Origin: Neptuniibacter sp. UBA6509
GTDB lineage: Bacteria > Pseudomonadota > Gammaproteobacteria > Pseudomonadales > Balneatricaceae
Direction of reading: 5' to 3'
DNA length: 64,000 nucleotides
Assembly: GCA_002435145.1 (NCBI GenBank)
Contig: DJLT01000013.1
Coordinates: 1 to 64,000, forward strand
The position numbers and the translations under genes were made by a program. Each line of letters starts with the position of its first letter. Position 1 is the stretch's first letter. The notes under the pieces were generated by a model that saw only the letters and a list, made by a program, of their open reading frames with translations, did not search any database and was not told the DNA's origin. Positions 1 to 9,390 of the stretch are shown here, in pieces.

Positions 1-63
1 ATATCTGAGGGTACTCGGTTAGCTGATTCTTTTAGATGTCTGATAAAGTCAGGGAAGTCGAAT

Positions 64-235
64 ATGAAAGATCAGAAGAAACTCAACTGAAATTGATTTT
101 GCTGGTAAGTTTGAAAATGATCGGGCTTCTTTTCAAGATTATTACACGGAATTTCAAGAAGGGGCGAACCGTATAAAGGCTGAAACAGCGCAGCAGCTTA
201 TTGAGCGAGTCGAGCGCCTATCATCTGAAAAATGA
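64..235 (+). pseudogene. possible decayed small gene, about 57 aa
   Basis: An ATG at 64 follows a good ribosome site (AGGGAAG, 6 nt upstream) but its frame stops after 8 codons (MKDQKKLN). The next frame continues with a plausible soluble, charged, helical peptide (start STEIDFAGKFEND, end LIERVERLSSEK) to a TGA at 233-235. One base change would join the two. I do not recognise the protein. This could equally be chance, as no second line of evidence exists. Nothing clear is seen in 236-344. Confidence 0.25.
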
Positions 236-344
236 TAAGAGCACCTATGGAGTTTAGGGCAGTTTTCTGTCTGCTTACGACCTGCAAGCCTGAAGGGGTC
301 GATGAGTCTACCCCGTGCCAGAAGAGGGCGTTAATCCTCATGCT

Positions 345-1082
345 TTATATAGTTGTGGAGGTAGCGCTCTTGGTGTTGCCAGCTGTAGTGATGCGATTTC
401 GGCCAGCTCTTTTAGCTCGATACAGGGCTTGGTCAGCAGTTATGATAACGTCTTGAGCTCTTGTACTTCTAGCTGGCTACTGTGGTACACCCCAATACTA
501 ATCGTAATATTGATAGGCTTGCCTTCGAAAAGAAACTCATGAGATTCGACTAGAAAACGAATTTTTTCAAAAATAGAAGAAGCTTCATCAAGCTTTACTC
601 GGTTTAAGAGCAAGAAAAATTCCTCCCCCACCTGCGCGGTATAGTTGATCACTTTCTCGTGTTGCCTTCGTCATGAGGTCTGACAACTCTTTTAATACAT
701 AATCACCCGCAGGATGACCTAATGTATCATTTACTCTTTTAAAGAAATCAATGTCCATTACCCCTAATGCAAACGGGATATGATTTTGCTCACTAGCTTT
801 GATCAGTCTCTCTATATCACTTTCAAGAGTGAGTCTGTTCTTTAGTTTTGTTAGAGGATCGTGCGTAGCGATTTCTTTGAGTTTTCTATTTGCAGCTTCA
901 AGCTTTAGGGTACGTAGCTCGACTATTTCTTCTAAATTTTCGAGACTGCGCTTTTTAGCTTTTTGAGAGGTTACAACCAATCCTGCCATTGGTCTGAAAA
1001 TAAACAAAACCTCTAGGATTAACGCCATATAAGTTTTAACCCGTAGGAGGAGGCTTTGTGTATTACCCACATTAAATTCCTA
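345..1082 (-). pseudogene. diguanylate cyclase (GGDEF) gene, broken by two frameshifts
   Basis: The first fragment (about 1082-588) has a membrane segment ending in FRPM, which resembles the end of a PilJ-type sensor domain, then a linker and the GGDEF start THDPLTKLKNR, with an RESD inhibitory-site motif. The frame is lost inside a G5 run at about 629-633: with one G fewer it reads YRAGGEEFFLLL, an active-type GGEEF. The second fragment (652-440) carries the middle of the domain through ISIGVYH. A second shift at about 440 restores the usual GGDEF tail ADQALYRAKRAGRNRI, ending at TAA 345-347. The upstream sensor part is missing, so the gene is also truncated at its 5' end. Decay is the simplest reading; sequencing error in the homopolymer is possible for the first shift but not for the lost N-terminus. 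Confidence 0.75.
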
Positions 1083-1144
1083 CATGAGAAAGATCAGAGA
1101 GTGGTGGAAGACTGCTCCGGCCATATACAGCAGGCTTTAAGCTA

Positions 1145-1327
1145 CTATTTTTTCTCTTTAAAAACCTCAACTTTCCAATCAGCTCCTAACTCTTTTTCAA
1201 TATATTCACGAATAAATTGCCTTACCTTCTGAGAGGCGGTGACGTCTTCTGCTGAGCAAAGTTTTTCAAAGACCGATTTCTTTTTAGGGTCGATGAGCAG
1301 AGTTAATCGAGCGGTTCTATTTTCCAT
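1145..1327 (-). CDS. ribbon-helix-helix (CopG/Arc-type) small regulator
   Basis: A 60-aa protein with a short basic beta strand (TARLTLLIDP) followed by two predicted helices (KKKSVFEKLCSAEDVTASQ and VRQFIREYIEKELG), the typical ribbon-helix-helix layout with the strand as DNA reader. It is transcribed away from the SulP gene, and a perfect 8-3-8 palindrome lies just upstream of its start, so autoregulation and control of sulP are likely (inference). No toxin partner is visible. Exact family is not certain. Confidence 0.6.
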   Translation of the reverse strand: MENRTARLTLLIDPKKKSVFEKLCSAEDVTASQKVRQFIREYIEKELGADWKVEVFKEKK

Positions 1328-1338
1328 TGTATACCTCT

Positions 1339-1357
1339 ATGTTAATCAAATTAACAT
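1339..1357. promoter_or_regulatory. perfect inverted repeat, candidate operator
   Basis: ATGTTAAT-CAA-ATTAACAT is an 8-bp perfect inverted repeat with a 3-bp spacer. It sits 12 bp upstream of the ribbon-helix-helix start and about 70 bp upstream of the SulP start, in the 96-bp divergent gap. A second, AT-only palindrome (ATTAAATATTTAAT, 1389-1402) lies nearer sulP. The position suits a shared operator. Binding is inferred. Confidence 0.5.
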
Positions 1358-1423
1358 TGCATTATTTCCTAATAATAATAAGAATAACATTAAATATTTA
1401 ATAATAAATCAAGAAGAATCATA

Positions 1424-3193
1424 ATGCCTCATCGAGCTCACCTCTTTTCTTTACGTATAGGGCATGCTTTACGTGAATGTGTTTTTGAGTCTGATTACAA
1501 ACTAGAAAGTTTGTTTAAAGATTTAATGGCAGGCATTTCTGTTGGGATTATTGCTATCCCCTTATCAATGGCTTTAGCTATTGCTAGTGGAGTGGCGCCT
1601 CAATATGGCTTGTACACAGCGTTTATAGCAGGCTGTTTGATTCCTCTTTCTGGTGGTTCTCGCTACAGTATTTCTGGGCCAACAGCGGCTTTTGTTGTCA
1701 TTTTATATCCTGTGGTACAGCAGTTTGGGCTTTCGGGATTGTTAGTTTCCAGCATCATGGCTGGGATTATGTTGATTTTGATGGCGATACTAAGGCTAGG
1801 ACGTTACATAGAATATATCCCATCAGCCGTTACTCTAGGTTTTACCGCGGGCATCGCTGTAGTGATTGCTATTTTGCAAGTAGAAAACTTCTTTGGCTTA
1901 AATGTTGACCCGATGCCAGAACATTTCACCGAGAAAGTGCTGGCTCTATTTGAAGCTCTGCCGAATTACACTGGAAATGAGTTATGGATTGGATCATTGA
2001 CTCTATTAGTTTTGCTATTGTGGCCAAAATTGAAAACACCTGTACCTGCCCACTTACCTGCTGTCATCACTGGAAGCATTGCAGCCTTTATAATGAATGA
2101 AAGTGGTGCAGGTATAGAAACCATTGGATCAACATTTAGCTTTATTTTACCTGATGGCAGCATTGGAAAGGGCATACCCGCAATGTTGCCAGACTTTCAA
2201 TGGCCATGGTTGCGAACACAGGGTGGGGAGGATGGATTAGTATGGAACTGGAAGGTAGTGCAAGAGTTATTATCAGCAGCATTCGCCATAGCCATGCTGG
2301 GAGCTATCGAATCCTTATTATGCGCTGTAGTGCTTGATGAAATGAGCGGTAAGAAACATAGTGCCAATAGTGAACTTTTAGGTCAAGGAATCGGTAACGT
2401 CATAACACCATTCTTTGGTGGGATTACTGCTACGGCTGCAATTGCGCGTTCCGCTGCAAATTTCAAAGCAGGAGCTCAATCTCCTCTGGCAGGAATTATC
2501 CACGCATTTGTTGTTTTGTTGGCTCTGGTTTCACTGTCGTCATTCTTGTCTTTTTTACCTATGGCCAGCATGGCTGCACTTCTGTTAATTGTGGCATGGA
2601 ATATGAGCGAAGCACCAAAAGCAGTGCAACTCTTTCGCAATGCTCCAATCAGTGATATTGCGGTATTCACTACCTGTTTTGTGCTTACAGTGTTATTCGA
2701 CATGGTGATTGCCATCACGGCGGGCATTGTTTTGGCATCATTACTGTTTATGAAGCAGATTGCTGACATGACCTTAGTCAGGGATATGACTCTAAACAAG
2801 AAACTTGTAGATGTTGAGCTTCCAAAAGGTTGGCGAGTTTATAAGGTCAATGGACCCCTCTTTTTTGCCGCAGCGGAAAGAGTTTTTGGGGAGTTATTAC
2901 ATCATTGCCATGAAGTGCGAGGGATTGTTATTTATCTGGATGCGGTATCGATTATGGATGCCGGTGGTGTGACTGCGCTTAATCGTTTTATCGATTTGTG
3001 TGCTCAAAATAATACACGATTAATATTAGCTGATTTTCAGTTTCAGCCACTTAAAACACTCGCGCGATCAAACTTTATGCCTGATTCTGAGGTTTGCAAA
3101 ATAAGTCCAACGCTTAAAGAAGCTTTGCAAGACTTATCGAGTAAAGATTGTTTTGGAACGTCTGATCATAACGATAGAGGAACAAGGAAATGA
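1424..3193 (+). CDS. SulP family anion permease with STAS domain
   Basis: A 589-aa inner-membrane protein of the SLC26/SulP family, which move sulfate, bicarbonate or other anions, often with Na+ or H+. Residues about 30-435 hold the many hydrophobic segments of the transporter core, beginning with DLMAGISVGIIAIPLSMALA and with GSRYSISGPTAAFVVI. The C-terminal part, about 460-565, is a STAS domain (YLDAVSIMDAGGVTAL). Length is usual for the family. The next small gene overlaps its stop (ATGA), and an NhaD antiporter follows, so a Na+-coupled bicarbonate or sulfate role is possible, but substrate cannot be read from the sequence. Confidence 0.88.
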   Translation: MPHRAHLFSLRIGHALRECVFESDYKLESLFKDLMAGISVGIIAIPLSMALAIASGVAPQYGLYTAFIAGCLIPLSGGSRYSISGPTAAFVVILYPVVQQFGLSGLLVSSIMAGIMLILMAILRLGRYIEYIPSAVTLGFTAGIAVVIAILQVENFFGLNVDPMPEHFTEKVLALFEALPNYTGNELWIGSLTLLVLLLWPKLKTPVPAHLPAVITGSIAAFIMNESGAGIETIGSTFSFILPDGSIGKGIPAMLPDFQWPWLRTQGGEDGLVWNWKVVQELLSAAFAIAMLGAIESLLCAVVLDEMSGKKHSANSELLGQGIGNVITPFFGGITATAAIARSAANFKAGAQSPLAGIIHAFVVLLALVSLSSFLSFLPMASMAALLLIVAWNMSEAPKAVQLFRNAPISDIAVFTTCFVLTVLFDMVIAITAGIVLASLLFMKQIADMTLVRDMTLNKKLVDVELPKGWRVYKVNGPLFFAAAERVFGELLHHCHEVRGIVIYLDAVSIMDAGGVTALNRFIDLCAQNNTRLILADFQFQPLKTLARSNFMPDSEVCKISPTLKEALQDLSSKDCFGTSDHNDRGTRK

Positions 3194-3420
3194 AAATAAA
3201 AAAAGCTTTGAAGTTGAAGCAGAGTGGTAAGTTATTGGGGGCTCAGATTTGGAAAAATCCTAATGATATGCAACAGTGGTTTATCATGATAAATAAAAAA
3301 AACGGTAAATCTTTCATGCTAGTAGATGAAGACGAAAACGTTATAGTTGACCAGAATTTGAATGAATTAATTAAAACCCTCAGTAAAATAGGGTTAAAGC
3401 AGGCTGAGATGTTTTTTTAA
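3190..3420 (+). CDS. hypothetical 76-aa protein, coupled to SulP
   Basis: The start codon overlaps the SulP stop (ATGA) and a purine-rich ribosome site (GAGGAACAAGG) lies just upstream, so translation is probably coupled. The 76-aa product is basic at the N-terminus (MKIKKALKLKQSGK), has no membrane segment or signal peptide, and reads as a small alpha/beta protein. I do not recognise a family. A cytosolic partner of the transporter is a guess from the overlap only. Confidence 0.6.
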   Translation: MKIKKALKLKQSGKLLGAQIWKNPNDMQQWFIMINKKNGKSFMLVDEDENVIVDQNLNELIKTLSKIGLKQAEMFF

Positions 3421-3548
3421 AACCTTAATAGAATATCGAGCCTTCTATGCAATTTTTTTGCTCCTTTAGTATCGGCTCAAAAAGACCATTTCTTTAATAA
3501 ATGGTATGCGTAAAATTCCAGTCACATTTTTTATTAGCGGCCTCTATC

Positions 3549-4778
3549 ATGTCTGTTTTGCTCTTGTCACTGATCGCATTGGCGTTCGTACTCATCATTA
3601 TTGAGGATGTCATACACCTCAACAAAGCTAAATCGACGTTGTTTATCGGTACGTTAGTTTGGATATTGGCTTTTATCTTCCCGGAACATGGAACAGAGCA
3701 TCTAAAGGAGGGGTTGAATGAAAACCTTCTGGAGATTGCGACCCTATGGCTTTTTCTAATGGCAGCCATGACTTTCGTTGCCTATCTTAATGCGAAGGGC
3801 TTGATTACTCAGATGGTATATCGATTACTGCCTGAAAAGTTACATATGCGCTCATTGATGATTCTAATGGCTTTACTTGCTCTGTTGTTCTCATCTCTTG
3901 CGGACAACATTACAGCTTCACTCATTATGTTGTCCCTCTTGGCATCATTAAAACTTGATACGAAGCAAACGTTAAAGTTTGCAGCCTTGATTGTGTTTGC
4001 TGTGAATTCCGGAGGAGTTTCTCTTATCACCGGTGATGTGACCACTCTCATGATCTTTCTTGCAGATAAAGTCACTATTACAAACCTATTTTTACTGATA
4101 GGGCCGGCGGTAGCAGGCGTTGTTATTCTTGCTCTGTTACTTATGTGGGGCAATAACGATCAGGTTGAGTTGCCCAAATTTAAGCGCCCCATTGCATTAG
4201 TTGATAAGGCCATTGCTGCCCTCTTCCTCGTAACAATTATTAGTACGTTATTGTTCAGTGTGCTCTTTTCGGTTCCGCCGGTACTGACTTTTCTGTTTGG
4301 TTTATCCTTGATGTTCATGGTGCATAGGGTGATCTATAAAAGCGAATCAAAGCCGAACGTGCTGGAGTTCGTTAGAGAAATTGAGTTTGATACCCTGCTG
4401 TTCTTCTTGGGTGTGTTATTGCTCGTAGGGATGCTTAAGGAGCTATCTGTTCTGGATACATTGTTACAGCTCTATCAGCTCTTGCCTGCATATCAAGCCA
4501 ACTATTTCGTTGGAATACTGTCGGCCTTAGTTGATAACGTTCCTTTAACGGCAGCAATTCTAAAATCCGGAATAGAGATGGATAAGGCCGATTGGTTGGG
4601 GCTGACTTATGCAGTAGGTGTCGGTGGATCCATATTGATTATCGGTTCTGCTGCTGGAGTCATTGCACTGAGTAAGCTTTCAGAGCTGACTTTCATTACC
4701 TACCTTAAGTTTTTTCACTGGCTGTTGGTGGCCTACACAATAGGTTATTTGGGTGTGATGGCAGTGGCTAGGTTGTAG
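3549..4778 (+). CDS. nhaD: NhaD-type Na+/H+ antiporter
   Basis: A 409-aa very hydrophobic protein of the NhaD/ArsB ion transporter superfamily; NhaD expels Na+ or Li+ in exchange for H+ at alkaline pH. The N-terminal pattern IEDVIHLNKAKSTLFIGTLVW, the SSLADNITASLIM helix and SALVDNVPLTAAI (two helices with Asp-Asn pairs) fit NhaD. The frame is open from an ATG at 3501, but that codon lies in a small hairpin (ACCATTT/AAATGGT) and the ATG at 3549 gives the usual NhaD N-terminus; neither has a strong ribosome site. It follows SulP and the 76-aa gene on the same strand, with an 80-130 bp gap, and may have its own promoter. Confidence 0.85.
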   Translation: MSVLLLSLIALAFVLIIIEDVIHLNKAKSTLFIGTLVWILAFIFPEHGTEHLKEGLNENLLEIATLWLFLMAAMTFVAYLNAKGLITQMVYRLLPEKLHMRSLMILMALLALLFSSLADNITASLIMLSLLASLKLDTKQTLKFAALIVFAVNSGGVSLITGDVTTLMIFLADKVTITNLFLLIGPAVAGVVILALLLMWGNNDQVELPKFKRPIALVDKAIAALFLVTIISTLLFSVLFSVPPVLTFLFGLSLMFMVHRVIYKSESKPNVLEFVREIEFDTLLFFLGVLLLVGMLKELSVLDTLLQLYQLLPAYQANYFVGILSALVDNVPLTAAILKSGIEMDKADWLGLTYAVGVGGSILIIGSAAGVIALSKLSELTFITYLKFFHWLLVAYTIGYLGVMAVARL

Positions 4779-4983
4779 GCCTCAAATAGTGGCGCTTCGA
4801 TCCTGCTCGTCGTGGCGCGCCATTTTTTTGCTCCACCTATTCCTTGTTTCCTTACGAATACTGCTGGCTCATTCACTTGAGCCAAAGGCGCACCTAAGAA
4901 CCGATTGCGGGGCGTATATCTTCGCTGGTCACAATCTGAATTCAGTGCTGGAGATATATGCAGTATTAAATGCGTAGAAATAT

Positions 4984-6429
4984 CTATACTTGATAACTAA
5001 CTTGATTCTTGCCTGATTGTTTCGATTTATACATGGCTTCATCTGCAGTTTTCAAAGCGGAATTTAAATTGTTGCTCTCATTTAACAGCGATGTTCCTAT
5101 TGAAACAGTAACGGGTCCATGAGCTTCAGTGAAGCTAGGGATCATTAGTGCTTCTACTGAAGCTAAAACCTTTTCACAGACTCGTTTAATCCCACTTTCA
5201 GAACTATCAAATAAGAGAATGGTAAATTCTTCTCCGCCAAAACGACAAACTAAATCAGTGTCTCTTACACAGTTCGTGAGTGTTTCTGCAATTCTAATAA
5301 GCACTTCATCACCGGTGCTGTGACCGGATGTGTCGTTTATCTTTTTAAAGTCATCTACGTCAACCATGAGTAAGGTGAGATCTCTTTGTGCGCGCACTGC
5401 TTTTTTGTACTCTGATTCTGTCAGTTCAAAAAACTTTCTTCGGTTTAGTAAGCCGGTAAGATGATCTGTATTCGCCGCTTTAATTAGCTGATCAGTAGCT
5501 TCTTGTCTGATTAATTCAATCTGCTCATGAACCATTGAGGAAACGCAGATCATCAACACCATAAACCATGTCAGAAAGATCACGAATACAGCGATTACCG
5601 CAATATCTGACTGCTGTATGTAGGGCAGCAGGAAAAGACCTACAAGGAAAGGCAGGAACATGCCTATTAGTATTTGAATACGGACGATTTTGCCACTGGT
5701 ATAAGGGCCTAAAACTGCTCGAAATCCTGCTTGGTTGGCGGTTCGTGATAGTGAAGACCATCCTAATAGAAAACCTAGCAGTGCTGTAGACAAAGACATG
5801 TGACTATAGAAGCTCTCAATACCATAGAAATAGCCAATGAATGAGAGGCAAGGAATCGCAATGGCAAAGAAAGCAAACAGTTGTGAAACAAGATACCGTC
5901 GTATGCATTCAAATAGTTGGGAGCAGGCGATGAGCAATAGCATTATATCAGTATTAAAGCTCAGATAGTTACTCAGGCCTCTGTCTAATTCTTGGTGAAC
6001 AATATCGTCAAAAAAAAGTGTCGACGGTATTAATTGAACGCCGAATAGATATCCTATAAAGCCAAAAATGGTAACCAAAAAAACTGTGAAAATAAAAAAT
6101 CGCCTAATAACAGAAGAGGTATTATTCTGCCCCGATATTAGGAGCAGTAGACTTAAGCTCAAGCAGAGATAAGCTGTAATCGGGTTCGTGGCAGGCCCTT
6201 CTGGAATTGGACGATACAGGTATTCGACGCCGTAGTTGTATCCGATCAAAGCAAGAACAGAGATGCAGCAGGCAGCAAGAGCTAATTGTATAGAGAGTAG
6301 GCGAAAGGTAATTGGCAATGTATTTTCTTGCCGTTGGTGCTGGACAGCATCCAGATGTAACTCCCCTACATCAATTAAGTTGGAAGTTACGAAAGCACTA
6401 AAGGCTGAGCCGTTCTTCGTTTTAGCCAT
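4984..6429 (-). CDS. membrane-bound diguanylate cyclase
   Basis: A 481-aa protein. Residues about 50-300 hold eight or so hydrophobic segments forming an integral membrane sensor without obvious periplasmic domain (MASE-like; exact class not clear). A short linker leads to a complete GGDEF domain (about 315-480) with TDHLTGLLNRR, active-site RFGGEEF and an RDTD motif five residues upstream, the product-inhibition site. It should make cyclic di-GMP at the inner membrane. It is monocistronic, converging with nhaD and divergent from the DUF3095 gene across about 200 bp. Confidence 0.85.
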   Translation of the reverse strand: MAKTKNGSAFSAFVTSNLIDVGELHLDAVQHQRQENTLPITFRLLSIQLALAACCISVLALIGYNYGVEYLYRPIPEGPATNPITAYLCLSLSLLLLISGQNNTSSVIRRFFIFTVFLVTIFGFIGYLFGVQLIPSTLFFDDIVHQELDRGLSNYLSFNTDIMLLLIACSQLFECIRRYLVSQLFAFFAIAIPCLSFIGYFYGIESFYSHMSLSTALLGFLLGWSSLSRTANQAGFRAVLGPYTSGKIVRIQILIGMFLPFLVGLFLLPYIQQSDIAVIAVFVIFLTWFMVLMICVSSMVHEQIELIRQEATDQLIKAANTDHLTGLLNRRKFFELTESEYKKAVRAQRDLTLLMVDVDDFKKINDTSGHSTGDEVLIRIAETLTNCVRDTDLVCRFGGEEFTILLFDSSESGIKRVCEKVLASVEALMIPSFTEAHGPVTVSIGTSLLNESNNLNSALKTADEAMYKSKQSGKNQVSYQV

Positions 6430-6635
6430 ATTCCGATTTATTCACTGAATTCATCGCTATTCTTCCATTTACGCTGCGCTGCACAATTAAAAGTAGTGAG
6501 TAAATTCCTCATTGTCAAATGACAAAATGATGTCAATGAAAGGTGAAAAGTTGCATAATTTTGCGTTTATCTTGATGATTAGTGTGACGAAAATCTTCTT
6601 CAATTGTTCAGCGTTCTCCTGAGAGGGAAGTGGAT

Positions 6636-7781
6636 ATGGATTCCTTTTACAATGCGTTACCTGCATTTTCTGAGTTAAAGATATTATTCAATGACGCCAA
6701 CTATCAGAACATCCCTGACGATTGGATAGTTGTTGTTGCAGACGTCAGGGGGTCGACACTTGCAATTGAACAGGGGCGGTACCGAGATGTTAATTTTATC
6801 GGCGCTGCTATAATTACCTCCTTTCTCTCTCACGTCTCTCCAAACCTTCCATACTGTTTTGGGGGTGATGGCGCGACCTTGTTGATTAAAGTTGAGATGC
6901 TCAATCGTGCGGAAGAACTGCTTAAATCTCTATGCTACTGGTCTCAGGCCAGCTTTGATCTGGAGTTGCATGCGGGCTTTGTCTCAGCTAAGGAGCTTAA
7001 AGCCTTAGGTTCAGGGGTGAAAATAGCTAAATACCAGCTTAATAGTAATGTTTGCCAATCAATGTTTAGAGGAGGAGGTCTCACTCTGGCTGAAAAGCTA
7101 GTTAAAGAAGATCCATCCCGGCGAGTTATCCCCTCTCCTATTATGGATCAGGCAGCGGTTTTTTCTGGGCTCACTTGCCGATGGCGCCCTGTACCCGCAA
7201 CCAAAGGAATTACCCTTTCTATGTTAGTTGATCCACTGACCGATGATAGTAATGTATTGACATCTGTTGTTACAGAATTGGAGGTGATTCTCGGGGGGGC
7301 TATTCAGCACAGTAACCCTATTAGTATGGAAGGTGCTAGTTATCATTCCTTTTTTTCAAATGTCAGAAGGCAGGTGCAGGTATCTGGCTGGCGATTTAAC
7401 AAGCAATTTATAGGTGAAATTTCGGAACTTCTAATTACTTTTCTGGTGTTTAATCTGCGTTTATTTCGATTTTTCTCCACTCTGGATGATTATGTTAAGA
7501 AACTACCGCAGCATTGCGATTTTCAGAAATACGATGATACGCTGAGAATGGTGCTGGACTGTTCACCGCAGCAGTATGAGCAGATTTTAAGGTTATTGGA
7601 CGCTCATGTTGCACAAAAACAAATTGTATATGGCGTGCACTGTTCTGATGCAGCTCAAATGACTTGCTATGTTGATAGTGTCAGCGATGGTGAGCATCTT
7701 CATTTTGTCGATGGAGATGGAGGGGGGTATGCACTCGCTTCGAAAATGCTTAAAGAAAACATGCGTAGGCAAAAAAGTTAA
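6636..7781 (+). CDS. DUF3095 protein, cyclase-like N-terminal region
   Basis: A protein of about 381 aa matching my memory of the DUF3095 family. The N-terminal region has WIVVVADVRGSTLAIEQGRY and, 45 residues on, CFGGDGATLLI; an Asp followed by RGST and a later GGDG resemble the metal-binding pattern of class III nucleotide cyclases, but activity is not established. No signal peptide or membrane span. An in-frame GTG exists at 6630, yet the ribosome site GAGAGGGA at 6621-6628 is spaced correctly only for the ATG at 6636. The DUF2391 gene follows after about 50 bp and is probably cotranscribed. Confidence 0.7.
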   Translation: MDSFYNALPAFSELKILFNDANYQNIPDDWIVVVADVRGSTLAIEQGRYRDVNFIGAAIITSFLSHVSPNLPYCFGGDGATLLIKVEMLNRAEELLKSLCYWSQASFDLELHAGFVSAKELKALGSGVKIAKYQLNSNVCQSMFRGGGLTLAEKLVKEDPSRRVIPSPIMDQAAVFSGLTCRWRPVPATKGITLSMLVDPLTDDSNVLTSVVTELEVILGGAIQHSNPISMEGASYHSFFSNVRRQVQVSGWRFNKQFIGEISELLITFLVFNLRLFRFFSTLDDYVKKLPQHCDFQKYDDTLRMVLDCSPQQYEQILRLLDAHVAQKQIVYGVHCSDAAQMTCYVDSVSDGEHLHFVDGDGGGYALASKMLKENMRRQKS

Positions 7782-7829
7782 AATTGGTTATGTGGCTCTT
7801 TGCTTAAAAGCTAAGGGAAGGTCTCGGTT

Positions 7830-8225
7830 TTGAAAATACATTTTAATTTGGAAGATGCGAGCCAAGTCACTATTGGGGCTTTTGCAATGGCAGTGCCGAT
7901 TTCATTTTCTGAAGAAGCATGGAAATTGGGTGAAACGCTTCCTGGTAGCAACTTGGTCATGTTGTTTCTTCTTTCCGTATTCTTTTTGGGGTTTTATGCC
8001 TACCAGAGCGTTTTTCAGGGGAATATCCGCTATCGTATACCCGTATTTATCTTTCGTATCTTTATCGCTTACCTGATTGCCGGACTGGTTGTTGCTCTTG
8101 TGCTTATCTCATTAAATAAGTTTCCCCTGCAAACGGATCCTAGCGGTGCGCTATCACGTTTACTTGTCATAACTATGCCCGCATCAATGGGTGCAATTAT
8201 CGTGGATAGTTTTGATAAGGAATAA
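7830..8225 (+). CDS. DUF2391-like integral membrane protein
   Basis: A 131-aa protein with about four hydrophobic segments and the conserved-looking AMAVPISFSEEAWKLGE near the N-terminus and VITMPASMGAIIVDSF near the end, typical of the DUF2391 (TIGR02587-like) membrane family of unknown function. The start is a TTG preceded by AAGGGAAGG about 9 nt upstream; no ATG fits. It follows the DUF3095 gene closely and is the last intact gene before the mobile-element debris. Confidence 0.65.
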   Translation: MKIHFNLEDASQVTIGAFAMAVPISFSEEAWKLGETLPGSNLVMLFLLSVFFLGFYAYQSVFQGNIRYRIPVFIFRIFIAYLIAGLVVALVLISLNKFPLQTDPSGALSRLLVITMPASMGAIIVDSFDKE

Positions 8226-8284
8226 ACAGGAAGTGAAATTGACTTCTGTGGACAGAGTAAAACTAACAAGGTAACCTTCGATTG

Positions 8285-9390
8285 AGTCCCGTATTTTAGG
8301 TGGTTGAACTGTCTGAATGGATTTCGGCTATTTTAAGACGTTTTTACCCCGTTCTGGAGCGTCTATGTGCAGTTTTACAGCATATAGACGGACTTACCCT
8401 AAGCCCTCATCATCTGATCCACCCGAACCCTATTAGCCAGAGCTAAAAGCATCGCTAATTTACTATCATTCTTCTTCAGCCCTCGATACCGAGCTTTAGT
8501 AAATCCAAATTGGCATTTAATTATCCTGAACGGGTGCTCTACTTTTGCCCTGATACTGGCTTTCATATACTCAATGCTTATCGGTACTTTATTGATACAA
8601 GGATGGCGTTTTAATGCGCTAACTTTTCTGGGGCGTTAGGCGATATACCAATTAGCCTCAACGTCTTGCAGCTCTGACCTCTTATCTGCATCTCGATAAC
8701 CCGCATCAGCAAATATAAAGTGTTCTTCACCATACAACAGTCTGCTGGCTTGGTTTAGGTCATGCTCATTGGCAGAAGTGGTTGTAAAGCTATGTGTCAG
8801 ACCTGTTCTTGCATCAACCCCTATGTGAGTTTTCAAGCCAAAATGCACTGATTCCCTTTCTTGGTTCGGTGCATCTCTGGATCACGCTCACCTGCCTTGT
8901 TCTTGGTGGAACTTGGGGCTTCGATAATAGTGGAGTCCATCAACGTACCCTCCTTAACGATGATCCCAGCCTCCGTCAGCCAAGCGTTAACGCCTTCAAA
9001 AATATGACGTGCTAAATCATGAGGCTCCAGAAAATACCTGAAATTCATGATGGTTGTGTGGTCAGGTATGGGCTTGTTTAATGATAGTCCTGTGAAAAGC
9101 CTCATCGAGGCTATTTCATACAAAGCAACTTCCATGGCAGTATCACTCAAGCTATACCATTGCTGAATGCAATGAATAGGAGCATCGTGGGTAAAGGATA
9201 AGGTCGACGACCGTTACCTGCTTTTGGATAGTGGGGTTCAATGATCGCTTCAAGGCGTTTCCATGGAATCCGCTTATCCATCCTGCCTAGAAACTTCTCT
9301 TTACGCGTCTGGCGGTGTTTGTGCTGATACTCACTATCGGCAAAGGATAACTGCTGTTCCATGTTCGATCTTTTTCAGAGTCTTACCCTG
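8285..9390 (-). mobile_element. degenerate IS5-family-like insertion sequence
   Basis: About 1.1 kb carrying a single, broken transposase gene on the minus strand with about 110 bp of non-coding DNA beyond its stop. The limits are approximate: I could not find convincing terminal inverted repeats or a target duplication. The right edge is set by the restart of unrelated GGDEF coding sequence at about 9385; the left edge is a guess near GAGTCCCG at 8285. Confidence 0.6.
8399..9362 (-). pseudogene. IS5-like transposase, two frameshifts and one stop
   Basis: Read from 9362 leftward, the pieces join into one DDE transposase of about 320 aa. Piece 1 ends at 9147, where one base is lost (LPTML then [12 protein letters not shown] in the next frame). 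Piece 2 (to 8833) contains the N-terminal DDE region ([18 protein letters not shown]); a lost G at about 8846 turns NQWHFGLK into a stop. Piece 3 has [11 protein letters not shown] and FADAGYRD; an in-frame TAA at 8636 follows ANWYIA. Piece 4 ends with [21 protein letters not shown], the classic IS5 tail, and stops at 8399. It cannot make active transposase without correction. Confidence 0.85.

Noticed and set aside
232..542. Open frames of 74 and 75 aa on the plus strand
   Set aside because: They lie antisense to the decayed GGDEF tail, whose motifs (ADQALYRAKRAGRN) are specific.
4789..4977. 62-aa open frame between nhaD and the GGDEF gene
   Set aside because: No ribosome site and mixed composition. 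The stretch TGGCGCGCCATTTTTTT may be part of a weak terminator instead.
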